Notes: generated from the letters alone by a model not told the origin. A DNA stretch of 50,751 nucleotides from Natrinema thermotolerans DSM 11552 (GCA_000337115.1 AOIR01000046.1:2331-53081), one strand, 5' to 3'; counted from the stretch's first letter, positions 18,843 through 28,200 are shown. Translations and numbers: made by a program.

Positions 18843-19577
18843 GTGGATACTAACAAGTTGAAAACAAGCGTCCTGCTGTTGATCGGCGTGGGGCTGTTAC
18901 TGAATCCGATCTATCTGGTCCCCGAAACTCTCGACGGATCGGAAACACGAGTCAGTTACGACATCGAGCGAGTTACCAACGAGTCGACCGCGAAAACGGT
19001 CATCTATCGATCCGATCAGACCCTCCAGTGTGGTGGTGAACCCGTCGAACGGGCGTGCGCACTCGAGAGGAGAATACTGGAGCAGGGACCGATCGAGTCC
19101 GATCGACCCATGGGCCGATTGAACGTCTCGACGGAGCGGTATAAGCGGGCGTGGAGCAGATATACGCTCGTGTCGATCGACGACGGGTTCTACGTCCCCG
19201 ACACACGGACCGAGGGGAACACGACGCGACTGTCACTACGTGAGGTCTCGCCCATGGACGCAGTCGAGCGGATCGCAGTTCCGAGCCGACGAATGCCCGT
19301 CGCGGTACGGGAAGCCGCCGAGACGGGATCGGTTACCGTCCTCGACCGGCGACTACCCGTATTCGAGCGGCATGATCCGGTCGTCCACGACGGCGACGTA
19401 TACTATCGGACGGCGAGGGGAGTACAGCGTCCGCGAGAGCCGACCCAGCTCGTCGGTGTTCGTCTCCTCGCGTTTGTCGGGGCGGAGTGTGCATCGCTAT
19501 CGCTTGGAAGCGGCGGGGTCAGCGACACTCTTCTTGAACGGACTCGGAGACGAGAACAGCGACGTCTACTCGAATGA
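18843..19577 (+). CDS. Membrane-anchored haloarchaeal protein of unknown function
   Basis: A 244-residue protein with an N-terminal transmembrane helix (TSVLLLIGVGLLLNPIYLVP) followed by an extracellular-type domain with paired Cys (LQCGGEPVERAC) and repeated Tyr/Val strands (FYVPDTRTEGNTTRLSLREVS). The pattern resembles a widespread haloarchaeal family that usually ends in more membrane helices. Here the end (SDTLLERTRRREQRRLLE) is polar, so a late frameshift or lineage-specific truncation is possible. The GTG start agrees with the upstream TATA box. Confidence 0.55.
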   Translation: MDTNKLKTSVLLLIGVGLLLNPIYLVPETLDGSETRVSYDIERVTNESTAKTVIYRSDQTLQCGGEPVERACALERRILEQGPIESDRPMGRLNVSTERYKRAWSRYTLVSIDDGFYVPDTRTEGNTTRLSLREVSPMDAVERIAVPSRRMPVAVREAAETGSVTVLDRRLPVFERHDPVVHDGDVYYRTARGVQRPREPTQLVGVRLLAFVGAECASLSLGSGGVSDTLLERTRRREQRRLLE

Positions 19578-19580
19578 GAG

Positions 19581-19850
19581 CTACGACTGAATGTCGAGAC
19601 TGTACAGGCGCTTTCGGGCGTCGGAGAACGAAAAGCGCGAGTCGATAACGTTTGCCTCGTCGAGTCGGTTCAGGGCGTACCGAACCGTCCGCGAGGGCAA
19701 CAGCGTCTCGTCGGCCAGCTGTTGCTGAGTCATCGTGTCGTTGTACTCGAGGACCTTCGCGACGAGTTTCGCACTCGGGGGCAGGTCTCGGACGTCATCC
19801 CACGTTCCGCGCTCGTTGGTCTCCTGTCGAAGCGGCTCTGAAGCACTCAT
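19581..19850 (-). CDS. Small winged-helix transcription regulator
   Basis: An 89-residue protein with a MarR/TrmB-like helix-turn-helix: helices PPSAKLVAKVLEYND, MTQQQLADET, recognition helix PSRTVRYALNRLDEAN, then a beta wing DSRFSFSDARKRLYSL. Single-domain regulators of this kind are common in haloarchaea. It converges on the preceding membrane protein (3 nt between stops) and diverges from pan across an A+T-rich 125-nt gap, so it may regulate itself or pan. No ligand domain is present. Confidence 0.8.
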   Translation of the reverse strand: MSASEPLRQETNERGTWDDVRDLPPSAKLVAKVLEYNDTMTQQQLADETLLPSRTVRYALNRLDEANVIDSRFSFSDARKRLYSLDIQS

Positions 19851-19975
19851 CTTACTCCTCCATTCCGAATACGGGGTAATAATATTTTCTATTCCGATTA
19901 ATGTCTAACAGTTATACTCCGAGTTGAGTGCACCTACCCGAAGTCTCTTAAGAACCAACACCCAAAGGTCGGGTG

Positions 19976-21193
19976 ATGAGCGACACCGTGGACGACGTCG
20001 ACCTCCCATACGACGAGGACGAGGCGTCCCAACAGGAGAAAATCCAGGCGCTCGAGGAACGGCTGGAGATCCTCGAGGCGCAAAACGAGGAGATGCGCGA
20101 CAAACTCCTCGACGCCAACGCCGAGAACAACAAGTACCAGCAGAAACTCGAGCGGCTCACACACGAGAACAAGAAGCTCAAGCAGTCCCCACTGTTCGTC
20201 GCCACCGTACAGGAAGTCACGGAGGAGGGCGTCATCATCAAACAGCACGGGAACAACCAGGAGGCCCTGACCGAGGTCACCGACGAGATGTGCGACGATC
20301 TCGAACCCGACGCCCGGGTCGCGGTCAACAACTCGCTGTCGATCGTCAAGCCCCTCTCGAACGAGACCGACGTCCGCGCCCGTGTGATGGAAGTCACCGA
20401 GAGCCCCGAGGTCAGCTACGAGGACATCGGCGGGCTCGAGGAGCAGATGCAGGAGGTCCGCGAGACCGTCGAGATGCCCCTCGAGAAGCCCGAGATGTTC
20501 GACGACGTGGGCATCGACCCGCCGAGCGGCGTTCTCCTCTACGGGCCGCCGGGGACGGGGAAAACGATGCTCGCGAAGGCCGTCGCCAACCAGACCGACG
20601 CCACCTTCATCAAGATGGCCGGCTCGGAACTGGTCCACAAGTTTATCGGCGAGGGCGCGAAGCTGGTTCGGGACCTCTTCGACGTCGCCCGCGAACACGA
20701 GCCTGCAGTCATCTTCATCGACGAGATCGACGCCATCGCGGCAAAGCGAACGGAGTCGAAGACCTCCGGCGACGCCGAGGTCCAGCGGACGATGATGCAA
20801 CTGCTCTCGGAGATGGACGGCTTCGAGGAGCGGGGCGAGATCCGGATCATCGCCGCGACCAACCGCTTCGACATGCTCGACCGTGCCATCCTCCGGCCCG
20901 GTCGGTTCGACCGCCTGATCGAGGTCCCGAAACCGAACGCCGAGGGCCGCGAGATCATCTTCGAGATCCACACCCGCGGGATGAACGTCGCCGACGACGT
21001 CGAGTTCGACGAACTGGCCGAAGAGGCCGACAACGCCTCCGGTGCCGACATCAAAGCCGTCTGTACCGAAGCCGGCATGTTCGCCATCCGCGACGACCGC
21101 ACCGAGATCCGGATGGAGGACTTCCGCAACGCCTGGGACAAGGTTCAGGCCGAGTCCGACGAGACCGAGGACGTCTCGAAGACCTTCGCCTGA
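19976..21193 (+). CDS. pan: Proteasome-activating nucleotidase (PAN)
   Basis: A 405-residue AAA+ unfoldase that feeds proteins into the 20S proteasome. It has an N-terminal coiled coil (about residues 15-65), an OB-fold domain, then the ATPase with Walker A GPPGTGKT (about 190), Walker B VIFIDEIDAIA, and the second region of homology RPGRFDR. The last three residues are TFA, where many PANs carry hydrophobic-Tyr-X for docking into the proteasome, so gate opening may depend on Phe. The ATG directly following a GTG was chosen. It is monocistronic. Confidence 0.97.
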   Translation: MSDTVDDVDLPYDEDEASQQEKIQALEERLEILEAQNEEMRDKLLDANAENNKYQQKLERLTHENKKLKQSPLFVATVQEVTEEGVIIKQHGNNQEALTEVTDEMCDDLEPDARVAVNNSLSIVKPLSNETDVRARVMEVTESPEVSYEDIGGLEEQMQEVRETVEMPLEKPEMFDDVGIDPPSGVLLYGPPGTGKTMLAKAVANQTDATFIKMAGSELVHKFIGEGAKLVRDLFDVAREHEPAVIFIDEIDAIAAKRTESKTSGDAEVQRTMMQLLSEMDGFEERGEIRIIAATNRFDMLDRAILRPGRFDRLIEVPKPNAEGREIIFEIHTRGMNVADDVEFDELAEEADNASGADIKAVCTEAGMFAIRDDRTEIRMEDFRNAWDKVQAESDETEDVSKTFA

Positions 21194-21349
21194 GACCGCG
21201 TCGGGAGGTCGACGTCGTTTCTCACACCGCTTTCGACGCAAACCGCGGTCGGTACCGTGACTACTGGCTTCGTTTCAGAACGACGAGCGACTCGTTCGGT
21301 CGGGCCCCCTCGAGAGCGGACGGGACCACAAGACATATTCTGCCCAACG

Positions 21350-21408
21350 CCTACCCATCGGGTAGGACGGTGGACAGCGGGTAGGGGTACTCGCAGTTTC
21401 TGTCCACC
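21350..21408. ncRNA. Candidate structured RNA or double hairpin between pan and prenyl synthase
   Basis: Two perfect stems lie side by side in the 285-nt gap between two convergent genes: CCTACCC/GGGTAGG with a 3-nt loop, and GGTGGACAG/CTGTCCACC with a 22-nt loop. An ACATATTCT TATA-like element precedes them at about 21333-21341. A small RNA, a bidirectional terminator, or a regulatory structure would all fit. There is no known family match by eye, and the strand is undetermined. Confidence 0.35.
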
Positions 21409-21478
21409 GATTTATCACCGCTCTCGAGCGGCGTCAGTGCCGTTCGACGGCCGAAGCGACGTCCGTTTCGACCCGGCG

Positions 21479-22543
21479 TCACTCGTCGCGTTCGATGACG
21501 AATTCGGTGAACTCCTCGAGCTTGCGGGACGTTTCGTCGTCGAAGCCGAGGCTGTCGATCTCGGCGCGAGCCTGGGCCGCCAGTTCGAGGGCGCGATCGC
21601 GGGCGTACTCGATGCTGCCGGCGTCGGAAATGATCTCGAGGGCCTCACTGACGTCGTCGTCGGTGGTGTCGTCGGCCGCCAGAATCGTCTGGAGTCGGTC
21701 GGCGCGTTCGGGATCGCTCGCTTCGATCGCGTGAATGACCATGAGCGTCTTCTTGCCCTCGCGGATATCGTTGCCGAACGCCTTGCCGAAGTCGCCGGCC
21801 CGCCCCAGCGAGTTCTCGACGTCCAAGATGTCGTCTCCGATCTGGAAGGCGACTGCGGTCAGTTCCGCGTACCTCGCGACCGCCGCCTCGACCTCGGGGG
21901 GCTGGTCGGCGATGATCGCGGCCAGTCGAGCGACGATCCGCCCGAGACAGCCGGTCTTGCATGCACACATCTCGAGGTATTCCTCGGTACCGATCCGGAC
22001 CTCGCGCTCGTTGTGCCAGCAGATGTCCATGCCCTGCCCGAGATGCGTCCGGTTGAGTTCCTCCATGAGCATCTCGTAGGCGGCGAGTTGCCGGTCGGCC
22101 GGGAGGTCGGCCGGGTCGTTCGTGATGATCTTCAGCGGCAGGAAGTACATCGCGTTGCCGGCGTTGAGCGCGATATCGCGGCCGTAGACGCGGTGGAGCG
22201 CTGGCTCTCCACGACGGATCGTGGCCCCGTCCTCGACGTCGTCGACGATGATCGTCCCGTTGTGCAGGATCTCCGGAATGCAGGCGTAGGGGAGATACTC
22301 GGCGGGATCCTCTCCGAACCCCTCCATGAAGACGAGAAAGAGGACCGCCCGCCAGCGTTTGCCGCCGCGGTCGAGCAGGTCCCACAACGGCGTCGCGAGG
22401 GCTCGCTGGATACCCTCGGGATCGTACGCGTAGGTCGGTGATCCGAAGTACGACTCGAGGTAGTCGGCGTCGATCTCCCGTGGGACCAGTTCGGCGATGG
22501 CGTCGTCGATAGCCGGTCGCCAGTCGGCAAGCGTTTCCCGCAT
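21479..22543 (-). CDS. Isoprenyl diphosphate synthase (GGPP/farnesylgeranyl type)
   Basis: A 354-residue trans-prenyltransferase that condenses isopentenyl diphosphate with allylic diphosphates to make the C20/C25 precursors of archaeal lipids. The first Asp-rich motif is DDVED (101-105) with RRG downstream and the second is DDILD (237-241). GGKRWR near residue 60 is the substrate-binding Lys/Arg region. Chain length cannot be fixed from motifs, since haloarchaea have several paralogs. It converges on pan and diverges from the M28 peptidase gene. Confidence 0.93.
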   Translation of the reverse strand: MRETLADWRPAIDDAIAELVPREIDADYLESYFGSPTYAYDPEGIQRALATPLWDLLDRGGKRWRAVLFLVFMEGFGEDPAEYLPYACIPEILHNGTIIVDDVEDGATIRRGEPALHRVYGRDIALNAGNAMYFLPLKIITNDPADLPADRQLAAYEMLMEELNRTHLGQGMDICWHNEREVRIGTEEYLEMCACKTGCLGRIVARLAAIIADQPPEVEAAVARYAELTAVAFQIGDDILDVENSLGRAGDFGKAFGNDIREGKKTLMVIHAIEASDPERADRLQTILAADDTTDDDVSEALEIISDAGSIEYARDRALELAAQARAEIDSLGFDDETSRKLEEFTEFVIERDE

Positions 22544-22681
22544 ACGCGGTCCGAGAGGGAGCGGCGTAAAAAAGATTCGTAGTTCCGTGTGACTGAACTG
22601 TCATCAACGACGGGACGGTTCCATCGGCGGGCCGGCTCCGCGAGCGGAACCGTTACCCGGGCTTACCGTGATAGCTCGGAC

Positions 22682-23992
22682 ATGTCCGAGTGGATCGGCA
22701 ACGTCTTCGAGAGCGACGTCGGTTGGGACCACCTCGAGGCCCTGGTCGACGTGGGGAACCGCATGGCAGGCAGCGAGGGCGAACGCGAGGCCGCCGAACT
22801 GACCCGGGACGCGCTGGCCGACGCCGGCGCGCGAAACGCCCGCCTCGAGCCGTTCGAGATCCAGGGCTGGGAACGGGAAGGGAGCGCGATCGAAGCCGGC
22901 GAGACGACTCAGGACTGTATCGCACTGCCGCGCAGCCCTGCGGACCGTGTCGACGCGCCGCTGGTCGATCTCGGCTACGGGCTGCCCGCCGACTTCGAGG
23001 AGACCGACCTCGAGGGAACGATCGTCATGGTCCGCAGCGACGTGCCGGACTACTACGACCGGTATCTCCACCGCCGTGAGAAGTACTTCCACGCGATCGA
23101 GAACGGCGCGGTCGGGTTCGTCTACCGCAACCACGTCGAGGGCTGTCTGCCGCCGACCGGCAGCGTCGGCTGGACGGACCAGCCGATCGGGCCGATCCCG
23201 GCCGTCGGCGTCTCGAGCGAGGTCGGCGCGCGTCTGGCGCGTCGGTTCGACGGCGACGAGATCACGCTGTCGGTCGACGCCGATATCCACCCCGCAGAGA
23301 GTCAAAACGTCCGTGCCGAACTCGGGCCGGACACCGACGAGCGCGTCCTCGTGACCAGCCACGTCGACGCCCACGATATCGCCGAGGGAGCGATGGACAA
23401 CGGGGCCGGCACCGCGGTGGTGGTCGAACTCGCGAACGCGCTCGCGACCCGGGAGGACGACCTCGAGACCCGTATCGAGTTCGTCGCGTTCGGCGCGGAG
23501 GAGGTCGGACTGACCGGCTCCGAACGGTTCGCCGCGGCGGCCGATCGCGAGCGCATCAAAGCGGTCGTCAACAACGACGGCGTCGTCCGCGATCGGACGC
23601 TGTCGATCGTCACCCACGGGTTCGGCGGCCTCCAGACGGCCGCCAACGAGGTCGCGGACCGGTACGACCACCCGATCGAGACGGTCCCGACGCTTGGCCC
23701 CCACAGCGACCACTGGCCGTTCGTCGAGCGGGGTGTCCCCGGCTGTCACGTGAAAGCGAAGTCCGAGGGGCCGGGTCGGGGCTGGGGACATACCTTCGCC
23801 GACACCATCGAGAAACTCGAGCCCAGAACCCTGCGCGAACAGGCGATCCTGCTGACCGCCTACGTGGTCGAACTCGCCCGCGAGGACGTGTCGGTCGAGG
23901 CTCGGGACACGGCTGCCATCGCCGCCGACCTCGAGTCACAGGGACTGGCCGAGGGCATGAAGATCACCGGCGACTGGCCCTACGACGGGTAG
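22682..23992 (+). CDS. M28-family zinc aminopeptidase
   Basis: A 436-residue co-catalytic zinc peptidase. The metal-binding pattern is clear: SHVDAHD (His/Asp), AMDNGAGTAV (bridging Asp), FGAEEVGLTGS (catalytic Glu pair), VNNDGV (Asp) and GPHSDHWPF (His). A PA-like inserted domain occupies about residues 100-200. No signal peptide is visible, so a cytoplasmic role in peptide turnover is likely. The ATG at MSEWIGNV was chosen over an upstream one encoding a basic non-conserved leader. Confidence 0.9.
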   Translation: MSEWIGNVFESDVGWDHLEALVDVGNRMAGSEGEREAAELTRDALADAGARNARLEPFEIQGWEREGSAIEAGETTQDCIALPRSPADRVDAPLVDLGYGLPADFEETDLEGTIVMVRSDVPDYYDRYLHRREKYFHAIENGAVGFVYRNHVEGCLPPTGSVGWTDQPIGPIPAVGVSSEVGARLARRFDGDEITLSVDADIHPAESQNVRAELGPDTDERVLVTSHVDAHDIAEGAMDNGAGTAVVVELANALATREDDLETRIEFVAFGAEEVGLTGSERFAAAADRERIKAVVNNDGVVRDRTLSIVTHGFGGLQTAANEVADRYDHPIETVPTLGPHSDHWPFVERGVPGCHVKAKSEGPGRGWGHTFADTIEKLEPRTLREQAILLTAYVVELAREDVSVEARDTAAIAADLESQGLAEGMKITGDWPYDG

Positions 23993-24067
23993 CCGCCCCC
24001 GCGGCCGGATCGGACCGCCCGGAGCGACAACCGTACGCTTTTGAGCGGGCCGTGTGAATTGGCGGCC

Positions 24068-24871
24068 ATGGATGCCGCGTGGAGTGCGGGCGACTCCCCC
24101 GTCGTCGGCGTCGTCGACCCCGAGGACGACGAGACCGTTCCCGTCGAGGTCGACCGCCTCGAGGGGGCGGTCGCCGATGCCGGTGGAACGGTCGTCGACG
24201 GCGGGCTCGAGGGGGTTCTCGCGGCGACGCCGTCGCTGCTCGTGATCCCCGGCGAAGCGGGGCTGTCGGCGCTCGCCCGCGCCGGCGTCGACACGCCCGT
24301 CCTCCCGGTCGGTCCGGTTTGCGGGATCGAGTCGGTCGACCGAAAGCGACTGTCCGACGTGGTTCGGCAGGCACTTCGGGGGGCGGCGACCCGCCAGGAC
24401 CGACCGGTTCTCGAGGCCGCACTCGAATCGCGTGCCGACGAGAGCGATCCGATCGCTCGAGAGCGCGCACTGTTCGACGTCACCCTGATCACCGACAAGC
24501 CGGCCCGCATCTCGGAGTACGGCGTTTACAGCCGCGGGTCGTCCGTTGCGACGTTTCGGGCCGACGGCGTCGTCGTGGCCACGCCGGCCGGCACCCACGG
24601 GTACGCCAGCGCCGTCGACGCACCGCAGCTATCGGCAGCCGTCGACGCCGTCGCGGTCGCTCCCATCGGCCCGTTCGTCACCCAGACCCGACGGTGGGTC
24701 CTGCCGAACGACGACCTGCGGTTCACGATCGAACGCGAGGCGTGTGACGTGCAACTCGTCGCCGACGGCGACGCCGTCGGAGCCGTCACCACCGACCGGC
24801 GGGTCACCGTCGCCGTTACCGACCGGCTATCGACGCTCTCGGTACCGGAACGGCGTCTCGAGGACGACTGA
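24068..24871 (+). CDS. NAD kinase-like protein with altered active site
   Basis: A 267-residue protein of the ATP-NAD kinase fold. The C-terminal half keeps family features: ITDKPARISEYGVY, VVATPAGTHGYASA in place of TPTGSTAY, and the APIGPFVTQTRRWVLP strand region. In the N-terminal half the GGDGT nucleotide-binding motif is replaced by LVIPGEAGLSAL, so NAD phosphorylation may be weak or lost. Haloarchaea often carry a canonical NadK as well; none is seen here. The ATG was preferred to an upstream TTG. Confidence 0.7.
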   Translation: MDAAWSAGDSPVVGVVDPEDDETVPVEVDRLEGAVADAGGTVVDGGLEGVLAATPSLLVIPGEAGLSALARAGVDTPVLPVGPVCGIESVDRKRLSDVVRQALRGAATRQDRPVLEAALESRADESDPIARERALFDVTLITDKPARISEYGVYSRGSSVATFRADGVVVATPAGTHGYASAVDAPQLSAAVDAVAVAPIGPFVTQTRRWVLPNDDLRFTIEREACDVQLVADGDAVGAVTTDRRVTVAVTDRLSTLSVPERRLEDD

Positions 24872-24922
24872 AAGTGCGCGAAAAACGGCGTCGATCGCGG
24901 AGCGACGGACCGCACGGGAGCG

Positions 24923-25183
24923 CTACCCGTTGTACGGCTCCTCGTCGCGGTGGTTGTCCGGATTCTGGTTCTCGAGGGCGTCGTCCTCTCTGTCGACCGA
25001 TCCCTCGTCGATGTCCTGCTCGCGCTCTCGTTCGGCCTCCCGCTCGCGGGCCTCTTTCTCCTCCTCGGTGAGCCCCTCCTCGTCGCGGGCCTCCTCGGGA
25101 TCGGTCGCCTCGTGTTCCAGTTGGACGTCGCGTCCGTGTTCGTCCTTGTCGGTGTCGTCGCGTTCCTCGGATGTGTCGGACAT
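24923..25183 (-). CDS. Small acidic disordered protein
   Basis: An 86-residue protein composed almost entirely of Glu, Asp, Arg and Lys (for example EEEKEAREREAEREREQD), predicted as a charged helix plus disordered ends. It has no Cys and no hydrophobic core. An upstream ATG exists, but the ATG at MSDTSEERDD agrees with the change in composition. It converges on the NAD-kinase-like gene and lies downstream of nth. The function is unknown. Confidence 0.55.
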   Translation of the reverse strand: MSDTSEERDDTDKDEHGRDVQLEHEATDPEEARDEEGLTEEEKEAREREAEREREQDIDEGSVDREDDALENQNPDNHRDEEPYNG

Positions 25184-25283
25184 CGTGATCCCGTCCGGGG
25201 ATACCCGCGGTCCCCGAAAAGACGTTGGGCTTGCGAAGGTCGGCGTCCCGGTCGGTTCCCGACAGCTGCCCGCGACGGGCCCG

Positions 25284-25967
25284 TTACCAGGGATCGCCGG
25301 AAGCGAGATCGATCTCACCGTCGCCTTTCTCCGAGGGGCAGACGTCCGCTAATACGCAGTCGCCGCAGTCGGGGTTCTGTGCCGTACAGACCGCCCGCCC
25401 GTGGTCGATACAGAGGTGAGTGAACTGCTGCCAATCGTCCTCGGGGACGATCCCCATCAGATCCTCCTCGATCCGTTCGGGGTACTCCTCCTCGGTCAGG
25501 CCCAGCCGCCGGGAGAGCCGCTGGACGTGCGTGTCGACGACGATGCCCTCGACGATGTCGTGACCGTGCTGGAGGACGACGTTCGCCGTCTTCCGGCCCA
25601 CGCCCGACAGCTCGGTCAGCTCGTCCATCGTGTCGGGCACCTCGCCGTCGTGGTCCTCGAGGATCGTCTTGCAGGAACTCTTGATGTACCCCGCCTTGCT
25701 GTTGTAGTAGGTGATCGAGTTCAGGTCCTCGGCGAGTTCGTCCTGATCGACGGTCGCGTAGTCTTCGGGGCCGTCGTACTTTTCGAAGAGGTGTTTCGTC
25801 TCCTTGTTGACCCGTTCGTCCGTACACTGGGCCGAGAGGATCACCGCGATCAGCAGCTCGAGGCGGTTCGAGTACCGCAGCGAAATCGTCGAGTCGGGGT
25901 ATTCGTCCTCAAGGCGGTCGACCAATACCTCGGCTTGGGCCTGCGTCGAGTCCCGTGGCGTTCCCAT
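25284..25967 (-). CDS. nth: Endonuclease III (DNA glycosylase/AP lyase)
   Basis: A 227-residue base-excision repair enzyme that removes oxidised pyrimidines. The helix-hairpin-helix is LSGVGRKTANVVL, followed by the catalytic Asp in VDTHVQRLSRRLGL. The Lys of the family lies in GRKTA. The C-terminal [4Fe-4S] cluster motif is C-x6-C-x2-C-x5-C (CTAQNPDCGDCVLADVC). Length is typical. It diverges from the phosphomevalonate decarboxylase gene. Confidence 0.96.
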   Translation of the reverse strand: MGTPRDSTQAQAEVLVDRLEDEYPDSTISLRYSNRLELLIAVILSAQCTDERVNKETKHLFEKYDGPEDYATVDQDELAEDLNSITYYNSKAGYIKSSCKTILEDHDGEVPDTMDELTELSGVGRKTANVVLQHGHDIVEGIVVDTHVQRLSRRLGLTEEEYPERIEEDLMGIVPEDDWQQFTHLCIDHGRAVCTAQNPDCGDCVLADVCPSEKGDGEIDLASGDPW

Positions 25968-26058
25968 AGGGCGTGGTTAGCGTCGGCTCGTTTCAGCGTT
26001 CGGGTTCGGGTCGGCGGATGCCGTGAGCTTTAAGCGGCCTTCAGCCACCTATCAGGGT

Positions 26059-27042
26059 ATGAAAGCCACGGCCATGGCCCACCCCATCCAGGGGCTTGTC
26101 AAGTATCACGGGATGCGCGACGAGATCGAGCGGCTTCCCTATCACGACAGCATCAGCGTCTGTACGGCCCCCAGCCACACCCGCACGACCGTCGAGTTCT
26201 CGATGGATTACGACGAGGACACCTTCATCGTCGACGGCGAGGAACTCGAGGGGCGAGCGTACGAACGGGTCGAGGCCGTCGTCGAGAAGGCCCGCTCGAA
26301 GTCCGACGCCGCCCACACCGTCTACCCGGTCCGCCTCGAGAGCGAGAACAGCTTCCCGACCAATGTCGGGCTGGGATCGTCCTCCTCGGGCTTTGCGGCC
26401 GCCGCGATGGCCCTGGCCGAGGCGGCCGAACTCGACGCCTCGAAGGGGGAGATTTCGACGATCGCCCGCGTCGGGTCGGCCTCGGCCGCGCGAGCGGTCA
26501 CCGGCGCCTTCTCGCATCTCCGCACCGGGATGAACGACGAGGACTGTCGCTCCGAGCGGGTTCCCTCGAACCTCCACGAGGATCTCAAGATCATCGTCGG
26601 CCTCGTCCCGTACCACAAGGACACCGACGACGCCCACCGCGAGGCCGCCGACAGCCACATGTTCCAGGCCCGCAACGCCCACATCCACGAACAGATCGCG
26701 AAGATGCGTGACTCCCTGCGCAACGACGACTTCGAGGGCGTGTTCGAACGCGCCGAACACGACTCGCTGTCGCTGGCCGCGACGACCATGACCGGCCCGT
26801 CGGGCTGGGTCTACTGGCAGCCGGCCACGCTCGCGATCTTCAACACAGTCCGCGAACTCCGCGAGGAGGAGGACATCCCCGTCTACTTCTCGACGGACAC
26901 CGGAGCCAGCGTCTACGTCAACACTACCGAGGAACACGCCGACGAGGTCGAGGAAGCCGTCGCCGACTGCGGCGTCTCCACCACCGTCTGGGACGTCGGC
27001 GGCCCCGCGAAACTCCTGGACGAGGACAAACACCTGTTCTGA
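26059..27042 (+). CDS. mvaD: Phosphomevalonate decarboxylase (GHMP superfamily)
   Basis: A 327-residue GHMP-kinase-fold enzyme of isoprenoid biosynthesis. It begins MKATAMAHPIQGLVKYHGM and has the ATP-binding loop NVGLGSSSSGFAAAA. The sequence type matches the haloarchaeal enzyme established to decarboxylate mevalonate 5-phosphate rather than the diphosphate, feeding isopentenyl phosphate kinase. That supplies the prenyl synthase encoded about 4 kb away. The start was chosen at the second in-frame ATG, which matches the family N-terminus. Confidence 0.92.
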   Translation: MKATAMAHPIQGLVKYHGMRDEIERLPYHDSISVCTAPSHTRTTVEFSMDYDEDTFIVDGEELEGRAYERVEAVVEKARSKSDAAHTVYPVRLESENSFPTNVGLGSSSSGFAAAAMALAEAAELDASKGEISTIARVGSASAARAVTGAFSHLRTGMNDEDCRSERVPSNLHEDLKIIVGLVPYHKDTDDAHREAADSHMFQARNAHIHEQIAKMRDSLRNDDFEGVFERAEHDSLSLAATTMTGPSGWVYWQPATLAIFNTVRELREEEDIPVYFSTDTGASVYVNTTEEHADEVEEAVADCGVSTTVWDVGGPAKLLDEDKHLF

Positions 27043-27100
27043 GACGACGTTTTGTTTGGCGCACCCTCGGCAACAATTCGATCAAGAGCAGGTTAGGAAC

Positions 27101-28078
27101 TCACGTCCAGCGGTCCAGCCCGGTCTGGGTGACGCTGTCCTCGATTCGCTCGAAGCCGCGTGCGACCTCGTCTTCGTCGACACCCCACTCGTCGGTAACG
27201 TACTCGCGGGCGGCGGCGAGATCCGGCTCGAGCGTCGTCTCGAACTCGTAGTCGTCGGTCACGTTGGGATCGCGGAATAGCTGTCTGACACGATCGCCGT
27301 GTTCGACGTGGTCGCCCCGCGCCTCGAGGACGGTCCAGAGATCGCCGTGTTCCGCGATCGCCGACAGCGCTGTCTTCGGGCCGATCCCCGACACCCCGTC
27401 GTTGAAGTCGGTCCCGATGAGGATCGCCGCGTCGATCAGCTGTTCGAGGGTCAGGTCGTGGCGCTTCAGCGTCGCCGCGAGGTCCATCAGTTCGGGGTCG
27501 CCCTTGCTGGTCAGCTGACGCAGCGTCAGCGGTGCGCCGAAGAGTAGGGCGTCGTAGTCCTCGGAGCCGACGTAGTCGGCGTCACCGCGTTTGACCATGT
27601 GGGCAGCCTGCGCCTCGCCCTCCGCCGGCGCTTCGACGATCGGCACGTCGAGCAAGCGCAGGAGTTCGCGGCTGGTCTCCTGAATCGTCGGCGTCAGCCG
27701 CTGGGTTCGGGACTCGAGTTGCGCGATGGCGACCGCGTCGCCCTCCTCGCGGGCGGTCTCGAGTTGCGCCTCGTAGCTGCGGCGCTGTTCGCGGCGGGAC
27801 TCGATCTCGTCGTCTTTCAGCTCGGAGGGGCCGCCGTCGAAGACCATCACCGGCGTGATGTCGTGTTCGAAGAACTTCGGCAATCCCTGCACGATCCCGA
27901 CGAGGTTGGCGACCTCGGTCCCGTCGGCGGTCGTGTACTTCGCGCTGTCGGTCCATTTGACCGTCGTCGTCAGATAGCGATAGAGCCAGTTGTGCGCGTC
28001 GACGGCGACGACCCCCTCGACATCGTCGAAGGGAATCTCCTCGATGGCGGCGATGTCTCGGAGTGCAGCGTTTCCCAT
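27101..28078 (-). CDS. fen: Flap endonuclease 1
   Basis: A 325-residue structure-specific nuclease that removes 5' flaps during Okazaki-fragment maturation and repair. The XPG N-region starts [10 protein letters not shown] and contains [13 protein letters not shown] and [10 protein letters not shown]. The XPG I-region [12 protein letters not shown] carries catalytic acidic residues, with [17 protein letters not shown] next, then the helix-hairpin-helix [17 protein letters not shown]. The end QTGLDRWT is a PCNA-binding PIP box. An ATG two codons upstream is an alternative start. Confidence 0.96.
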   Translation of the reverse strand: MGNAALRDIAAIEEIPFDDVEGVVAVDAHNWLYRYLTTTVKWTDSAKYTTADGTEVANLVGIVQGLPKFFEHDITPVMVFDGGPSELKDDEIESRREQRRSYEAQLETAREEGDAVAIAQLESRTQRLTPTIQETSRELLRLLDVPIVEAPAEGEAQAAHMVKRGDADYVGSEDYDALLFGAPLTLRQLTSKGDPELMDLAATLKRHDLTLEQLIDAAILIGTDFNDGVSGIGPKTALSAIAEHGDLWTVLEARGDHVEHGDRVRQLFRDPNVTDDYEFETTLEPDLAAAREYVTDEWGVDEDEVARGFERIEDSVTQTGLDRWT

Positions 28079-28200
28079 TGGCAACCGTTTGGACGGACTG
28101 GGATTTGAATCGTTGCCTTCGGCCGCCTGCGGTACCGAGTCGATCAGCGTCGATACAAACCTTTATTCCGGGTTCGAAATGATATACACTAATCGATAAC

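Noticed and set aside
19924-21384. Large alternative-frame reading over pan
   Set aside because: Out-of-frame Arg-rich translation of the PAN gene; PAN itself is unambiguous.
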